From assembly GCA_003818505.1 (NCBI GenBank), contig RPRI01000029.1, forward strand, positions 1 through 44,624: a DNA stretch of 44,624 bases. Reading direction: 5' to 3'. This stretch comes from Desulfobacteraceae bacterium. GTDB lineage: Bacteria > Desulfobacterota > Desulfobacteria > Desulfobacterales > RPRI01. Each line of letters starts with the position of its first letter. The first letter of the stretch is position 1. Under the pieces are notes generated by a model that was not told where the DNA came from, did not search any database, and saw only the letters and a program-made list of their open reading frames with translations. Position numbers and translations under genes: made by a program. Below are positions 27,679 to 37,386 of this stretch, in pieces.

Positions 27679-28689
27679 TTGGAAGCTCTTCTCTATGAAC
27701 ATCTTGCCGATAAAAAAGTAAAATGCAATCTCTGCAGCCACAGATGTGTTATCGGAAACGGGAAAAGAGGAATCTGCGGCGTCAGGGAGAACAGAAGCGG
27801 GACGCTTGAAACGCTCGTTTATGGAAAACTTATAGCAAGGCACATCGATCCCGTAGAAAAAAAACCTCTTTTTCATTTCCTTCCCGGGAGTCTTTCTTAT
27901 TCCATTGCAACAGTTGGCTGCAATTTCAAATGTCTTTTCTGTCAGAATGCGGATATTTCACAGATGCCGGCGGATAATAAAGGTTTGATAACGGGCGACA
28001 GTTTTACGCCCGAAGAGGTTGTCTCTTCGGCTGTCAGGGGAAACTGCAAAAGCATCTCCTATACCTATACGGAGCCTACTGTATATTTTGAATTTGCCCG
28101 TGATACTGCGATCCTTGCCCGTGAAAAAGGCCTGAAGAATATATTTGTGTCAAACGGCTATATGACAAAAGAGGCTCTCGGCATGATTCATCCGTATCTT
28201 GATGCCGCCAATGTGGATCTAAAGGCATTTACGGGGGAGTTTTATAAAAAATATTGCGGCGCAAAGCTTGAAAATGTCATGGAGACCTTGAAGGAAATGA
28301 GATCTCTCGGTATTTTTATAGAGATCACCACCCTTGTTATTCCGAGGCTGAATGATGACGGCGCTGAACTAAAAAAGCTGGCTGAATTTCTTGCGGGATC
28401 GGTCGGTCCTGAAACACCGTGGCATATAAGCAGATTTCATCCGACATACAGGCTTGAAGACAGGCCTTCAACACCCCTTGAAAAACTGGTTTCGGCAAGG
28501 GAGATCGGCATGAAATGCGGTTTGAAATATGTTTATACCGGAAATGTGCCCGGGGAAGAGGGAGAAAGCACTTTCTGCTACAGTTGCGGAAAAATGCTTA
28601 TCGAAAGAATCGGGTTTTACGTTAAAAGAAATGCGGTCGATAAAAGCAAATGTCCGCATTGCGGGGCGCATATAGATGGGGTGTGGTAA
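27679..28689 (+). CDS. AmmeMemoRadiSam-type radical SAM protein (AmrS family)
   Basis: CNLCSHRCVI, VGCNFKCLFCQN CX3CX2C cluster, SYTYTEPTVYFE, C-terminal CYSCG/CPHCG zinc ribbon; TTG start. Confidence 0.9.
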   Translation: MEALLYEHLADKKVKCNLCSHRCVIGNGKRGICGVRENRSGTLETLVYGKLIARHIDPVEKKPLFHFLPGSLSYSIATVGCNFKCLFCQNADISQMPADNKGLITGDSFTPEEVVSSAVRGNCKSISYTYTEPTVYFEFARDTAILAREKGLKNIFVSNGYMTKEALGMIHPYLDAANVDLKAFTGEFYKKYCGAKLENVMETLKEMRSLGIFIEITTLVIPRLNDDGAELKKLAEFLAGSVGPETPWHISRFHPTYRLEDRPSTPLEKLVSAREIGMKCGLKYVYTGNVPGEEGESTFCYSCGKMLIERIGFYVKRNAVDKSKCPHCGAHIDGVW

Positions 28690-30282
<1,593 letters not shown>

Positions 30283-30368
30283 TGAGGCATGAGGCGCGAG
30301 GCAAAATCCGAATATCGAAAAAACGATGAACGAAATTCGAAGTGCGAGATCCGGGTAAGGCGTGAAGA

Positions 30369-31919
30369 ATGAATATATCCGATTTGCAGGAAAAATGGGA
30401 CCTGGTTGTTATAGGCGGAGGTATTACCGGGGCGGGTATACTGCTTGAAGCTTCGCGGATGGGGCTGAGGTCTCTTCTTGTTGAACAAAACGACTTTGCT
30501 TCCGGAACCTCCAGCCGCTCTTCCAAGCTCGTTCACGGGGGGCTGCGTTATCTCAAGGAAGGCCGCCTGTATCTTACTTATATCTCGGTCAGAGAGCGGG
30601 AGCGGCTCATAAGGGAGGCGCCGGGTCTAGTCGAGCCTCTTGGTTTCATGACGCCGGTTTATAGCAACAGAAGCCCCGGGAGATTATCTCTTAAAGCCGG
30701 TTTCAGGATTTATGATTTGATGTCGCATCGAAAAGATCACAGATTCTGGAAAGAGAGTGAATTTTCCATGCGTGTTCCATGTGTAAAACAGGAGAAGCTT
30801 CTGGGCGGGTTCCGTTTCCGTGATGCGCAGGTTGATGATGCGAGACTTGTGCTCCGGGTAATTAATGAAGCGCTTTTATCGGGCGGGTGCGCTGTAAATT
30901 ATGCCGGGGTTATTGAGATAAGCAGGAATGCACGTGGCGATGCAGCCGGAGTCGTCTTAAGGGAGAGCGAAACCGGCAAAACAAAACAGATCTTAACCAG
31001 TGCGGTAATAAATGCGGCAGGCTCATGGGCGGAAAAAATACACCCTTCTCCCGACCAGAGCCTTCATCTGCGACCGTTGAGGGGAAGTCATCTTGTATTT
31101 CCGCAATGGGTATTTCCTTTTCCCGAGGCTGTTTCTTTTTTTCATCCCGGTGACGGAAGACCCATATTTATTATCCCGTGGGAAGGTGCTGTAATATACG
31201 GCACGACGGATGTTGATCATAAAAACGACCTGTCTTCCGAGCCGGTTATCAGCAAAGAAGAAATTTCATACCTGATGGACGGTCTTGACGCTTTTTTCCC
31301 CTCTCTCGAAATATCCCTAAAAAACGCTTTATCCTCCTATGCCGGGGTAAGGCCTGTTTTAAGCAGGAAGCAGCTTGCGCCTTCAAAGGAGTCCCGGGAG
31401 CATGTTGTATGGATAAACAAGGGCCTTGTGACAATAACCGGCGGAAAGCTGACGACCTTCAGAAAACTTGCAGCGGATGCCCTGAAAGCGGTAAAACCGT
31501 TTCTGCCTCGTGCGCCACAGGTTAAAGACGAAGAGACTTTCAAATCAATTCCGGAAAATATTATCGATGAGAGGATTTCACCGTTTCTTTTGCGGCGTCT
31601 TATCGGTCGATATGGCGAAGGCGCAAAAGAGATTTTAAAAGATTCCGGGGCTGACGATTTGTCGTATATTCCCGGAACCAATACTGTCTGGGCTGAAATA
31701 CGATATGCGGCAAAAAATGAAGCGGTAAGACATCTTGAAGACCTGCTCTTAAGACGGGTTCGCATCGGCCTGATTACTCCGGAGGGCGGAAAAGAGCATG
31801 TCGGGCGGATAAAAAAACTGTGCGCTCCCGTATTGCCGTGGGATGAAAAAAAATGGGATTCTGAGATAAATATGTATCTTGAAAAGTGGCGCCGGTCCCA
31901 CTCTGTCGCCCTGAATTAA
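30369..31919 (+). CDS. glpD: FAD-dependent glycerol-3-phosphate dehydrogenase
   Basis: VVIGGGITGAGILLEASRMGL, FASGTSSRSSKLVHGGLRYL, YGTTDVDH, GGKLTTFRKLA. Confidence 0.92.
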   Translation: MNISDLQEKWDLVVIGGGITGAGILLEASRMGLRSLLVEQNDFASGTSSRSSKLVHGGLRYLKEGRLYLTYISVRERERLIREAPGLVEPLGFMTPVYSNRSPGRLSLKAGFRIYDLMSHRKDHRFWKESEFSMRVPCVKQEKLLGGFRFRDAQVDDARLVLRVINEALLSGGCAVNYAGVIEISRNARGDAAGVVLRESETGKTKQILTSAVINAAGSWAEKIHPSPDQSLHLRPLRGSHLVFPQWVFPFPEAVSFFHPGDGRPIFIIPWEGAVIYGTTDVDHKNDLSSEPVISKEEISYLMDGLDAFFPSLEISLKNALSSYAGVRPVLSRKQLAPSKESREHVVWINKGLVTITGGKLTTFRKLAADALKAVKPFLPRAPQVKDEETFKSIPENIIDERISPFLLRRLIGRYGEGAKEILKDSGADDLSYIPGTNTVWAEIRYAAKNEAVRHLEDLLLRRVRIGLITPEGGKEHVGRIKKLCAPVLPWDEKKWDSEINMYLEKWRRSHSVALN

Positions 31920-31994
31920 ACGCTTTCATCATCAAATTTTACATAATTGATTGAACAGATCAGGGAGGCTGATGCGGTCAGGAGGTAAATAGTT

Positions 31995-32228
31995 ATGAAA
32001 TGTGTATTTTGCGGAGGCACCGTAAAGGAACAAATTGTAACCTTTAGTTACGAGGAGGGAGGCAGGCGCCTGATTGTGGAACATGTGCCTGCTGAGGTTT
32101 GTGAAAAATGCGGTGAAAAAACATATTCTCCAAAAGTTACTGATGAATTACTTAGATTTGCAAAAGATGAGTTTAAGCCTAAAAAGATTATTGAGGTTCC
32201 GGTATTTGATTTTGCCGAAAGCTGTTAA
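31995..32228 (+). CDS. YgiT-type zinc-finger (MqsA-N-like) protein, no adjacent toxin seen
   Basis: CVFCGGTVKEQIVTF...VPAEVCEKCGEKTYSPKVTDEL. Confidence 0.8.
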   Translation: MKCVFCGGTVKEQIVTFSYEEGGRRLIVEHVPAEVCEKCGEKTYSPKVTDELLRFAKDEFKPKKIIEVPVFDFAESC

Positions 32229-32314
32229 TGCTGATGGTGACGTAAAAGGTCTCAATCATTACCATGCCTTCAAACAATAGAAATGTATTACTGCATGGAC
32301 CATCTTATTTAATG

Positions 32315-33391
32315 TTACTGGTCACTCTTTTTCGTAAATAGCTGTATCATCAATCCTATGTCACCGGTTACCGTATATTTTTGTTCCATGAACATCTGCT
32401 GACCGTCAGCCTTGCGGGTCATAATGTCCATCCACACGGCAAAGGGTGTTTTAATAGTGATGTTGGGATTTTCTTCAGTTCCTTTTTTTGCTTCGACATT
32501 CCCCTTTTCAATAGTGAAACAGCATTTATCTTCCACCTCTCCGGAAAATTCAAACTGCAGGATCACCTTCCGATCACCGGATGCTTCTTTATTAATGCCG
32601 ACTGGAAAGAGCCACATAAAGCTTTCAATCGAATCAGGGCGCGGGATCATGTGTTTCTTTTCAAACTCTTTCGGAGTCACCTTTTCTGCGATGCAGGTTT
32701 TCCAGAAGAGGTTGCCTATTTGCGAGAAAAACTTAAAATCAGTGATAGGTTGCCTGATTCTTGCCATCGTTCCGGGCAGGATTTTCATGGATTCGACCAG
32801 TTCCTTTCCTGCCTGAGTTGTTGCATCCAGTACGTCGGCCGCTTTTTCCTTGAAAAAAGGATGAGTCATTGTTTCAGCGCCGCTCCGGTAGATTTCAGCC
32901 GCAATATTTTCATCTTTGTGGCGTGTACGGTTCAGGTAGGCTGATAGCGCGTCAAACTCAGATTCTTCCGGAAACCCGCATACCGAAAGCCATACAGCCG
33001 CCGGAACCTTGTGTCTCAAAGGATGGAAGGTTTTTCCGTCATCGGTTTTCTCAAAGAAAGGCTGGATCGCCGGGAGCGTGCGCTCCCTGAAAGCGCCCAT
33101 AGCAGAATTCATGGTGTGATAGTAAAGGGGTGTGGCGTAAACAGCGAGGTCGGCTTCCAGCCATTTGGGGAAAAGTTCCCCCGTCATATCGTCTTTGTGA
33201 ATACAGCGACCGGGGGTCTTCGTCCAGCACGTGAAGCAGCCGATGCAATTTTTGATTTTTTTCTCGCGCAGGTTCATGACATCGACCTTTGCTCCTGCAT
33301 CGCGCATACCTTTCACAAGATGATTGAGCATCAGTTCGGTCTTGCTCTGACCGCCGACACGGGGACTGGAATTAATGGCAAGTATTTTCAT
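32315..33391 (-). CDS. NADPH-dependent FMN reductase/flavodoxin-like protein with C-terminal SCP2-like domain
   Basis: KILAINSSPRVGGQSKTELML, CIGCFTCW; C-term KCCFTIEKGNVEAKKGTEENPNITIKTPFAVWMDIM...GDIGLMIQLF is SCP2-like. Confidence 0.85.
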   Translation of the reverse strand: MKILAINSSPRVGGQSKTELMLNHLVKGMRDAGAKVDVMNLREKKIKNCIGCFTCWTKTPGRCIHKDDMTGELFPKWLEADLAVYATPLYYHTMNSAMGAFRERTLPAIQPFFEKTDDGKTFHPLRHKVPAAVWLSVCGFPEESEFDALSAYLNRTRHKDENIAAEIYRSGAETMTHPFFKEKAADVLDATTQAGKELVESMKILPGTMARIRQPITDFKFFSQIGNLFWKTCIAEKVTPKEFEKKHMIPRPDSIESFMWLFPVGINKEASGDRKVILQFEFSGEVEDKCCFTIEKGNVEAKKGTEENPNITIKTPFAVWMDIMTRKADGQQMFMEQKYTVTGDIGLMIQLFTKKSDQ

Positions 33392-33492
33392 TTTATTCTC
33401 CTTTGATATGCTTATTGATCTGCCGATATTCTTTCATAAACAAAGAAATCAGCCGGAGCGTAACGATCGGATGGATTGACTGGTTGGCATTT

Positions 33493-33816
33493 TTAATGAA
33501 TACCGAGTTGAATTTTAACGGCTTCCTCCACTTTGCGCATGTCCTCTTCTGAAATAACCCCGGCAAGTTTAAAAAGTCTTAACTTGCTTACAGTGGCTAA
33601 TTGATCTGCCATAGCCTTGCTTTCTTTACCTTCAAAAGAGAATAGCGCCTCACTGGGATAGAGATGATCCGTTTTACTCGTGAGAGGAACAACTTGAACT
33701 CTATTGAGGAATTTATTTGATGCGTCATTGCTTATTATAATGGCAGGACGCTTCTTTTTAATTTCCCCGCCAATAGAAGGATCGAAATTCACCCACCAGA
33801 TCTCACATCGCTTCAT
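33493..33816 (-). CDS. MazF/PemK-type toxin
   Basis: MKRCEIWWVNFDPSIGGEIKKKRPAIIISND...VPLTSKTDHLYP; start set at MKRCEIWW, overlapping the antitoxin. Confidence 0.88.
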   Translation of the reverse strand: MKRCEIWWVNFDPSIGGEIKKKRPAIIISNDASNKFLNRVQVVPLTSKTDHLYPSEALFSFEGKESKAMADQLATVSKLRLFKLAGVISEEDMRKVEEAVKIQLGIH

Positions 33817-34033
33817 GATCCATATCCTTAAAGGTATTTTCGGCCCATTCCAGAGCTTCATTCTCTCGATTTTTATCTTTTGACATCTCGGCGTAGGCTG
33901 ATTCATAATTAGGACGCACAACGTGAGGACGAACTATTTCCTGAACAAATCTGCTGATCTTTCGCGGCCCAATTATTTTATGGAGTCCAATATATACTTC
34001 TTCATCTACGGTTATTGTTAATTTTTTCTGCAT
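33803..34033 (-). CDS. MazE-like antitoxin
   Basis: 76 aa; KLTITVDEEVYIGLHKIIGPRKISRFVQEIVRPHV; overlaps toxin start. Confidence 0.8.
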   Translation of the reverse strand: MQKKLTITVDEEVYIGLHKIIGPRKISRFVQEIVRPHVVRPNYESAYAEMSKDKNRENEALEWAENTFKDMDHEAM

Positions 34034-34131
34034 AGCACACCTCCTTTACACGTGTACTATACGTGTAGCTATTTGGCATGTCAAATAATACTTTTTGTTC
34101 ATGATCAATGCGGTTGAGCGGAACCAAATCA

Positions 34132-34277
34132 CGCGCATTCCCTCAACAAGATGATCCAACAGCAGTTCGGTTTTGCTCTGACCGCCACCACGAGGACTGG
34201 AATTAATGGCAAATATTCTCAGTCTGTTCCCCGTTGATATGCTTATTGATCCGCTGTCATGCTTTCATAAACAAATA
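34132..34277 (-). pseudogene. Remnant duplicate of the 5' end and leader of the FMN-reductase gene at 33301-33445
   Basis: Near-identical segments, e.g. AGTTCGGTTTTGCTCTGACCGCC and GGACTGGAATTAATGGCAAATATTCT; start codon lost (CTG) and no continuation. Confidence 0.8.
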
Positions 34278-34424
34278 ATAGGCTACCTAACGAAAACATC
34301 GGCGGGAGCCGGGGTACCCGGCGATCCGTTGAATGGACTGTTTGGGGAATGATTCGTCTTTATCTTCTGTCCGATGTCAATGGCTGCCCCCCCTTGTCTT
34401 CCCGGTTGTGTTCTCTCCCAACCT

Positions 34425-34733
34425 TCATGCATCAATCTTTACTTGCTTCATCGTCTCGTGGGCGCCGTCATACAGACCACGGATGACTGCGATAAGACGA
34501 AACTGACCTTCATTGTTTAACTGGCAGCCGAGGTGATCGCAGAGGGCTAGCATCACAAAAGCCGCAGTAATTCCCTTTTCCCATGACACGTCTGCGGCAA
34601 TACGATTCGCTGCCCGCGCGACGGCGTCTGGTTCAATGCCCTGCTTATGCCATTCATCGAATAAGTCCGCTCTCATCGTGTTGATGAAAGTAAGGTAAGC
34701 CCTCTCCTTCGGCGTCTCGGATGTCTGACCCAT
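34425..34733 (-). CDS. Hypothetical protein (102 aa)
   Basis: uninterrupted ORF consistent with the local minus-strand gene direction; no family recognised. Confidence 0.5.
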   Translation of the reverse strand: MGQTSETPKERAYLTFINTMRADLFDEWHKQGIEPDAVARAANRIAADVSWEKGITAAFVMLALCDHLGCQLNNEGQFRLIAVIRGLYDGAHETMKQVKIDA

Positions 34734-34800
34734 GGTGCTGGATCGCGCAATGGCTTGGTTGTGTGGGGGTCGGGGGAGAAAAACCCCCGGCTACCCGATT
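34727..34800 (+). other. Possible 3' remnant of a group II intron (degenerate domain V + domain VI, ending CTACCCGAT)
   Basis: GTGTGGGGGTCGGGGGAGAAAAACCCCCGGCTACCCGATT stem-loop; upstream bases align loosely with the domain V at 44467-44507. Confidence 0.35.
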
Positions 34801-34824
34801 AGGTGATAATTATGTGCAAGCTTA

Positions 34825-36240
34825 TTATTTTATTGAATTAATTTGTTCAATAAGATCGAAGTGTCCCTCTACCCTTAATTTTGGGAAAAAGTTTTTTATC
34901 CATGTGAAATTGACCTTTTCCATTTTTCTTGGCCCAGATTTCAAATATATTATTTCTAATTCATCCTGAACATTGAGATACTTTTTTATTGTTTCCTCAA
35001 CACCAACACCCCAACTTGATAATTTTGAGTCAATCCAACTACCTGAATCGTTATCAATAAAATCAGGAATATATATCTTGTTATTAATATTGATATGACT
35101 TTGTCGCGAAATATTTCTACCTATTGAGATCAATACTTTATAAACAAGATCTTCAAAAATACGTCCTTTGTAACCTTCTGTATCAATATCTTTTCGCGTT
35201 TTATTAATATCGAGGCCAGAATACTCTACAGCCTTCTCCCAGCTTCCAAATATTCTTCTTGCCCCAGTTCTTAATTTTGAATATTTTCTTAGAATAACAC
35301 TTTCACTCATATCCTCATTTTTTTCTTTCAATGACAATAATGTCTCCTTAATCAAAGATGGAGTCCAATCTATTTCATTTGCCCGCTTGTTAATTTCACT
35401 ATAATCAAGATCTGAATACTCAATAGCCTCTTTCCAGTTAGAAAAATGCGTTCTTGCTGCCCCATATAATTGTACATAATTCTTTTTCGCATAACTTGCA
35501 AATAAAGGGAAATCGTTCTGATATAGCTTGAGGATTTCTTTTTTGACCTTTACGGGATTCCAATTCAAAATATTTTTAGATAACTTGTTATAATCGAGAC
35601 CAGCGCCTTCAATCGCATTCCGCCAAGAAAAAAAATAGTGGTTCGCGGCATTCCAAAGGCGTTTCCGGTTGATGCAATTGTATTTAGAGCTCAAGTTTTG
35701 ATTATTTTCAAATAAAACGCGTATATCTTCGATTACCTTTCCTCTTGACCATGATACCTCGTGTGAATTTTTCCGAACAGTATTGTAATCAATACCACAT
35801 GCTTTAATTGTATCTTGCCAACTTCTATAATAATTTCTTGCCATAGAGTAAAGCGATGGATAAGCTTTTTTTATCCTACCGGCACTTATATCTTCATTGA
35901 TATTTATTAATCCATTGATCTCTGCAATAATTTTCTCTTTAGTCCAGTTCGCGTCAGCTTGGGTATTAGTTAACCCCATCTGAAACTTTTTTTGTCTGAT
36001 TAATCCAACCGAAACATCTAAGATTTTAGCCAACTCATTTAAACTCTTTTTACCGATATATTTCAGCAAATACTTTTCTTTATTCTTTGACCATTTCGTT
36101 TTCCGCTTTAAGCCTAATTCACGAGCCTTCTTTGTAAAAGTTCCCTTGGATATCTTAAAATAATTATATAACTCCACATTAGTCAATATATTGTAATTAT
36201 CCTTTAAAAATTGTTCATCATTTTTAGTCCACTTTTTCAT
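34825..36240 (-). CDS. Modular nuclease: two HTH-like units, four homing-endonuclease-associated (HNH_repeat-like) repeats, C-terminal PD-(D/E)XK-like domain
   Basis: Repeats start at W102/W167/W230/W295 (W...I...L...W..A/T I..xGLDY) in the supplied ORF; C-term GRIFEDLVYKVL...IPDFIDNDSGSWIDSKL = E...PD-X10-DxK. Confidence 0.75.
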   Translation of the reverse strand: MKKWTKNDEQFLKDNYNILTNVELYNYFKISKGTFTKKARELGLKRKTKWSKNKEKYLLKYIGKKSLNELAKILDVSVGLIRQKKFQMGLTNTQADANWTKEKIIAEINGLININEDISAGRIKKAYPSLYSMARNYYRSWQDTIKACGIDYNTVRKNSHEVSWSRGKVIEDIRVLFENNQNLSSKYNCINRKRLWNAANHYFFSWRNAIEGAGLDYNKLSKNILNWNPVKVKKEILKLYQNDFPLFASYAKKNYVQLYGAARTHFSNWKEAIEYSDLDYSEINKRANEIDWTPSLIKETLLSLKEKNEDMSESVILRKYSKLRTGARRIFGSWEKAVEYSGLDINKTRKDIDTEGYKGRIFEDLVYKVLISIGRNISRQSHININNKIYIPDFIDNDSGSWIDSKLSSWGVGVEETIKKYLNVQDELEIIYLKSGPRKMEKVNFTWIKNFFPKLRVEGHFDLIEQINSIK

Positions 36241-36249
36241 CGCTTCCAA

Positions 36250-37020
36250 TTATATTATTACTTCGGCCCTATAATGGTAACTATCCATCTTTGTTAAGTG
36301 CCTTTGATTATATTTCTCTTTTACAAATTTCAACACTCTGGGTTCTTGCTTTCTATTTTCATTACAATCTGAAATATTGTAAGCCTTTCCTTGAAGGTCT
36401 TCTTCGACAGGGTCACAGACAGCACTTCCAAACTTAGCACATAACATACTCTTTTTAAGCGCAGAATATTTCTGTGAAAATGTATTTAGACAAAATTTGC
36501 CGCCTTTACTTGTTGATATAATTGCGCCATCGATTTCAGTACGACGATAATAAAAATCACTTGCTTTATAGTAATAGCAAGGCTTTACTTGATGAGTCAC
36601 AAGATTGGCAATATCTGCTTTACCATACAAAGTGACTTCAAATTGTTTATATTGTAAATCCGGCAAGCATCCTTGGGCGTGCAACCAAACCAACTTATAG
36701 GCAACTTGTTCCTCTGTATAAGAATTTAATTGAGAAGCTGCTTTTTTTATTATTCCGGACAAAGTATTTTCATAACGCACTACTGTTTCTTCTTCAACTA
36801 TTTCGCCTCCATTTAATCTTTCGTTTCTGTCTTGAAGTTTTTCAAATTCTGGAAATTTTGATTTCAATTCGATTAAATATGACACAAAATCATCTTTTGC
36901 AATAAAATCAGGACTCTCATCATCTTCTAAACGTTTAATTTTTCTTACATTAAAACCCATCAACGATAACTCATTACATGCAAATTCTTCATCCAGTTTG
37001 GTCAATTTTTCTGTGTCCAT
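36250..37020 (-). CDS. Hypothetical restriction-endonuclease-like (PD-(D/E)XK-type) protein, co-directional with the modular nuclease
   Basis: EEFACNELSLMGFNV...ESPDFIAKDDFVSYLIELKSKF fits E...PD-X12-ExK; stop lies 9 nt from the downstream ATG. Confidence 0.65.
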   Translation of the reverse strand: MDTEKLTKLDEEFACNELSLMGFNVRKIKRLEDDESPDFIAKDDFVSYLIELKSKFPEFEKLQDRNERLNGGEIVEEETVVRYENTLSGIIKKAASQLNSYTEEQVAYKLVWLHAQGCLPDLQYKQFEVTLYGKADIANLVTHQVKPCYYYKASDFYYRRTEIDGAIISTSKGGKFCLNTFSQKYSALKKSMLCAKFGSAVCDPVEEDLQGKAYNISDCNENRKQEPRVLKFVKEKYNQRHLTKMDSYHYRAEVII

Positions 37021-37025
37021 TTTTC

Positions 37026-37190
37026 ACCTAACAATTAATATACGTAATATTTAATCAAAAGAAGTCCGCGAAGCTCTGCTTCGGGGTTGTTCCTTCAGTT
37101 CTGGAGAAAATTTGTTCTTCGAATTGCCTGTTATTTATTCCAATATTTATATAAAATCAAATAAGTTCTATTAAAGGCCTGCTTAAAAAG
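37026..37190. repeat. Intergenic repeat family copy 1
   Basis: ACCTAACAATTAATATACGTAATATTTAAT ... TCCAATATTTATATAAAATCAAATAAGTTCTATTAAAGGCCTG. Confidence 0.75.
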
Positions 37191-37386
37191 ATGTTTGTTT
37201 ATTGGAGTCGTTTTCTTATCCATGCAGGATCTCTTCGACAATCCAGAACAGCATAAATCCTTACCTCATCTCTCTCAATACGGTAATAGACAGCGAAGGG
37301 AAACCTTTTTGAAAGCCTTCCTTCAAATCTACCTTTGCAGATTCAAGGATTTTTATTTTTCGGCGTTTAAAAGCGTCTTTTTCATT

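Noticed and set aside
30283-30368. TCGAAAA/ATTCGAA-rich spacer before glpD as a regulatory element
   Set aside because: Resembles common low-information spacer repeats; no defined site supported.
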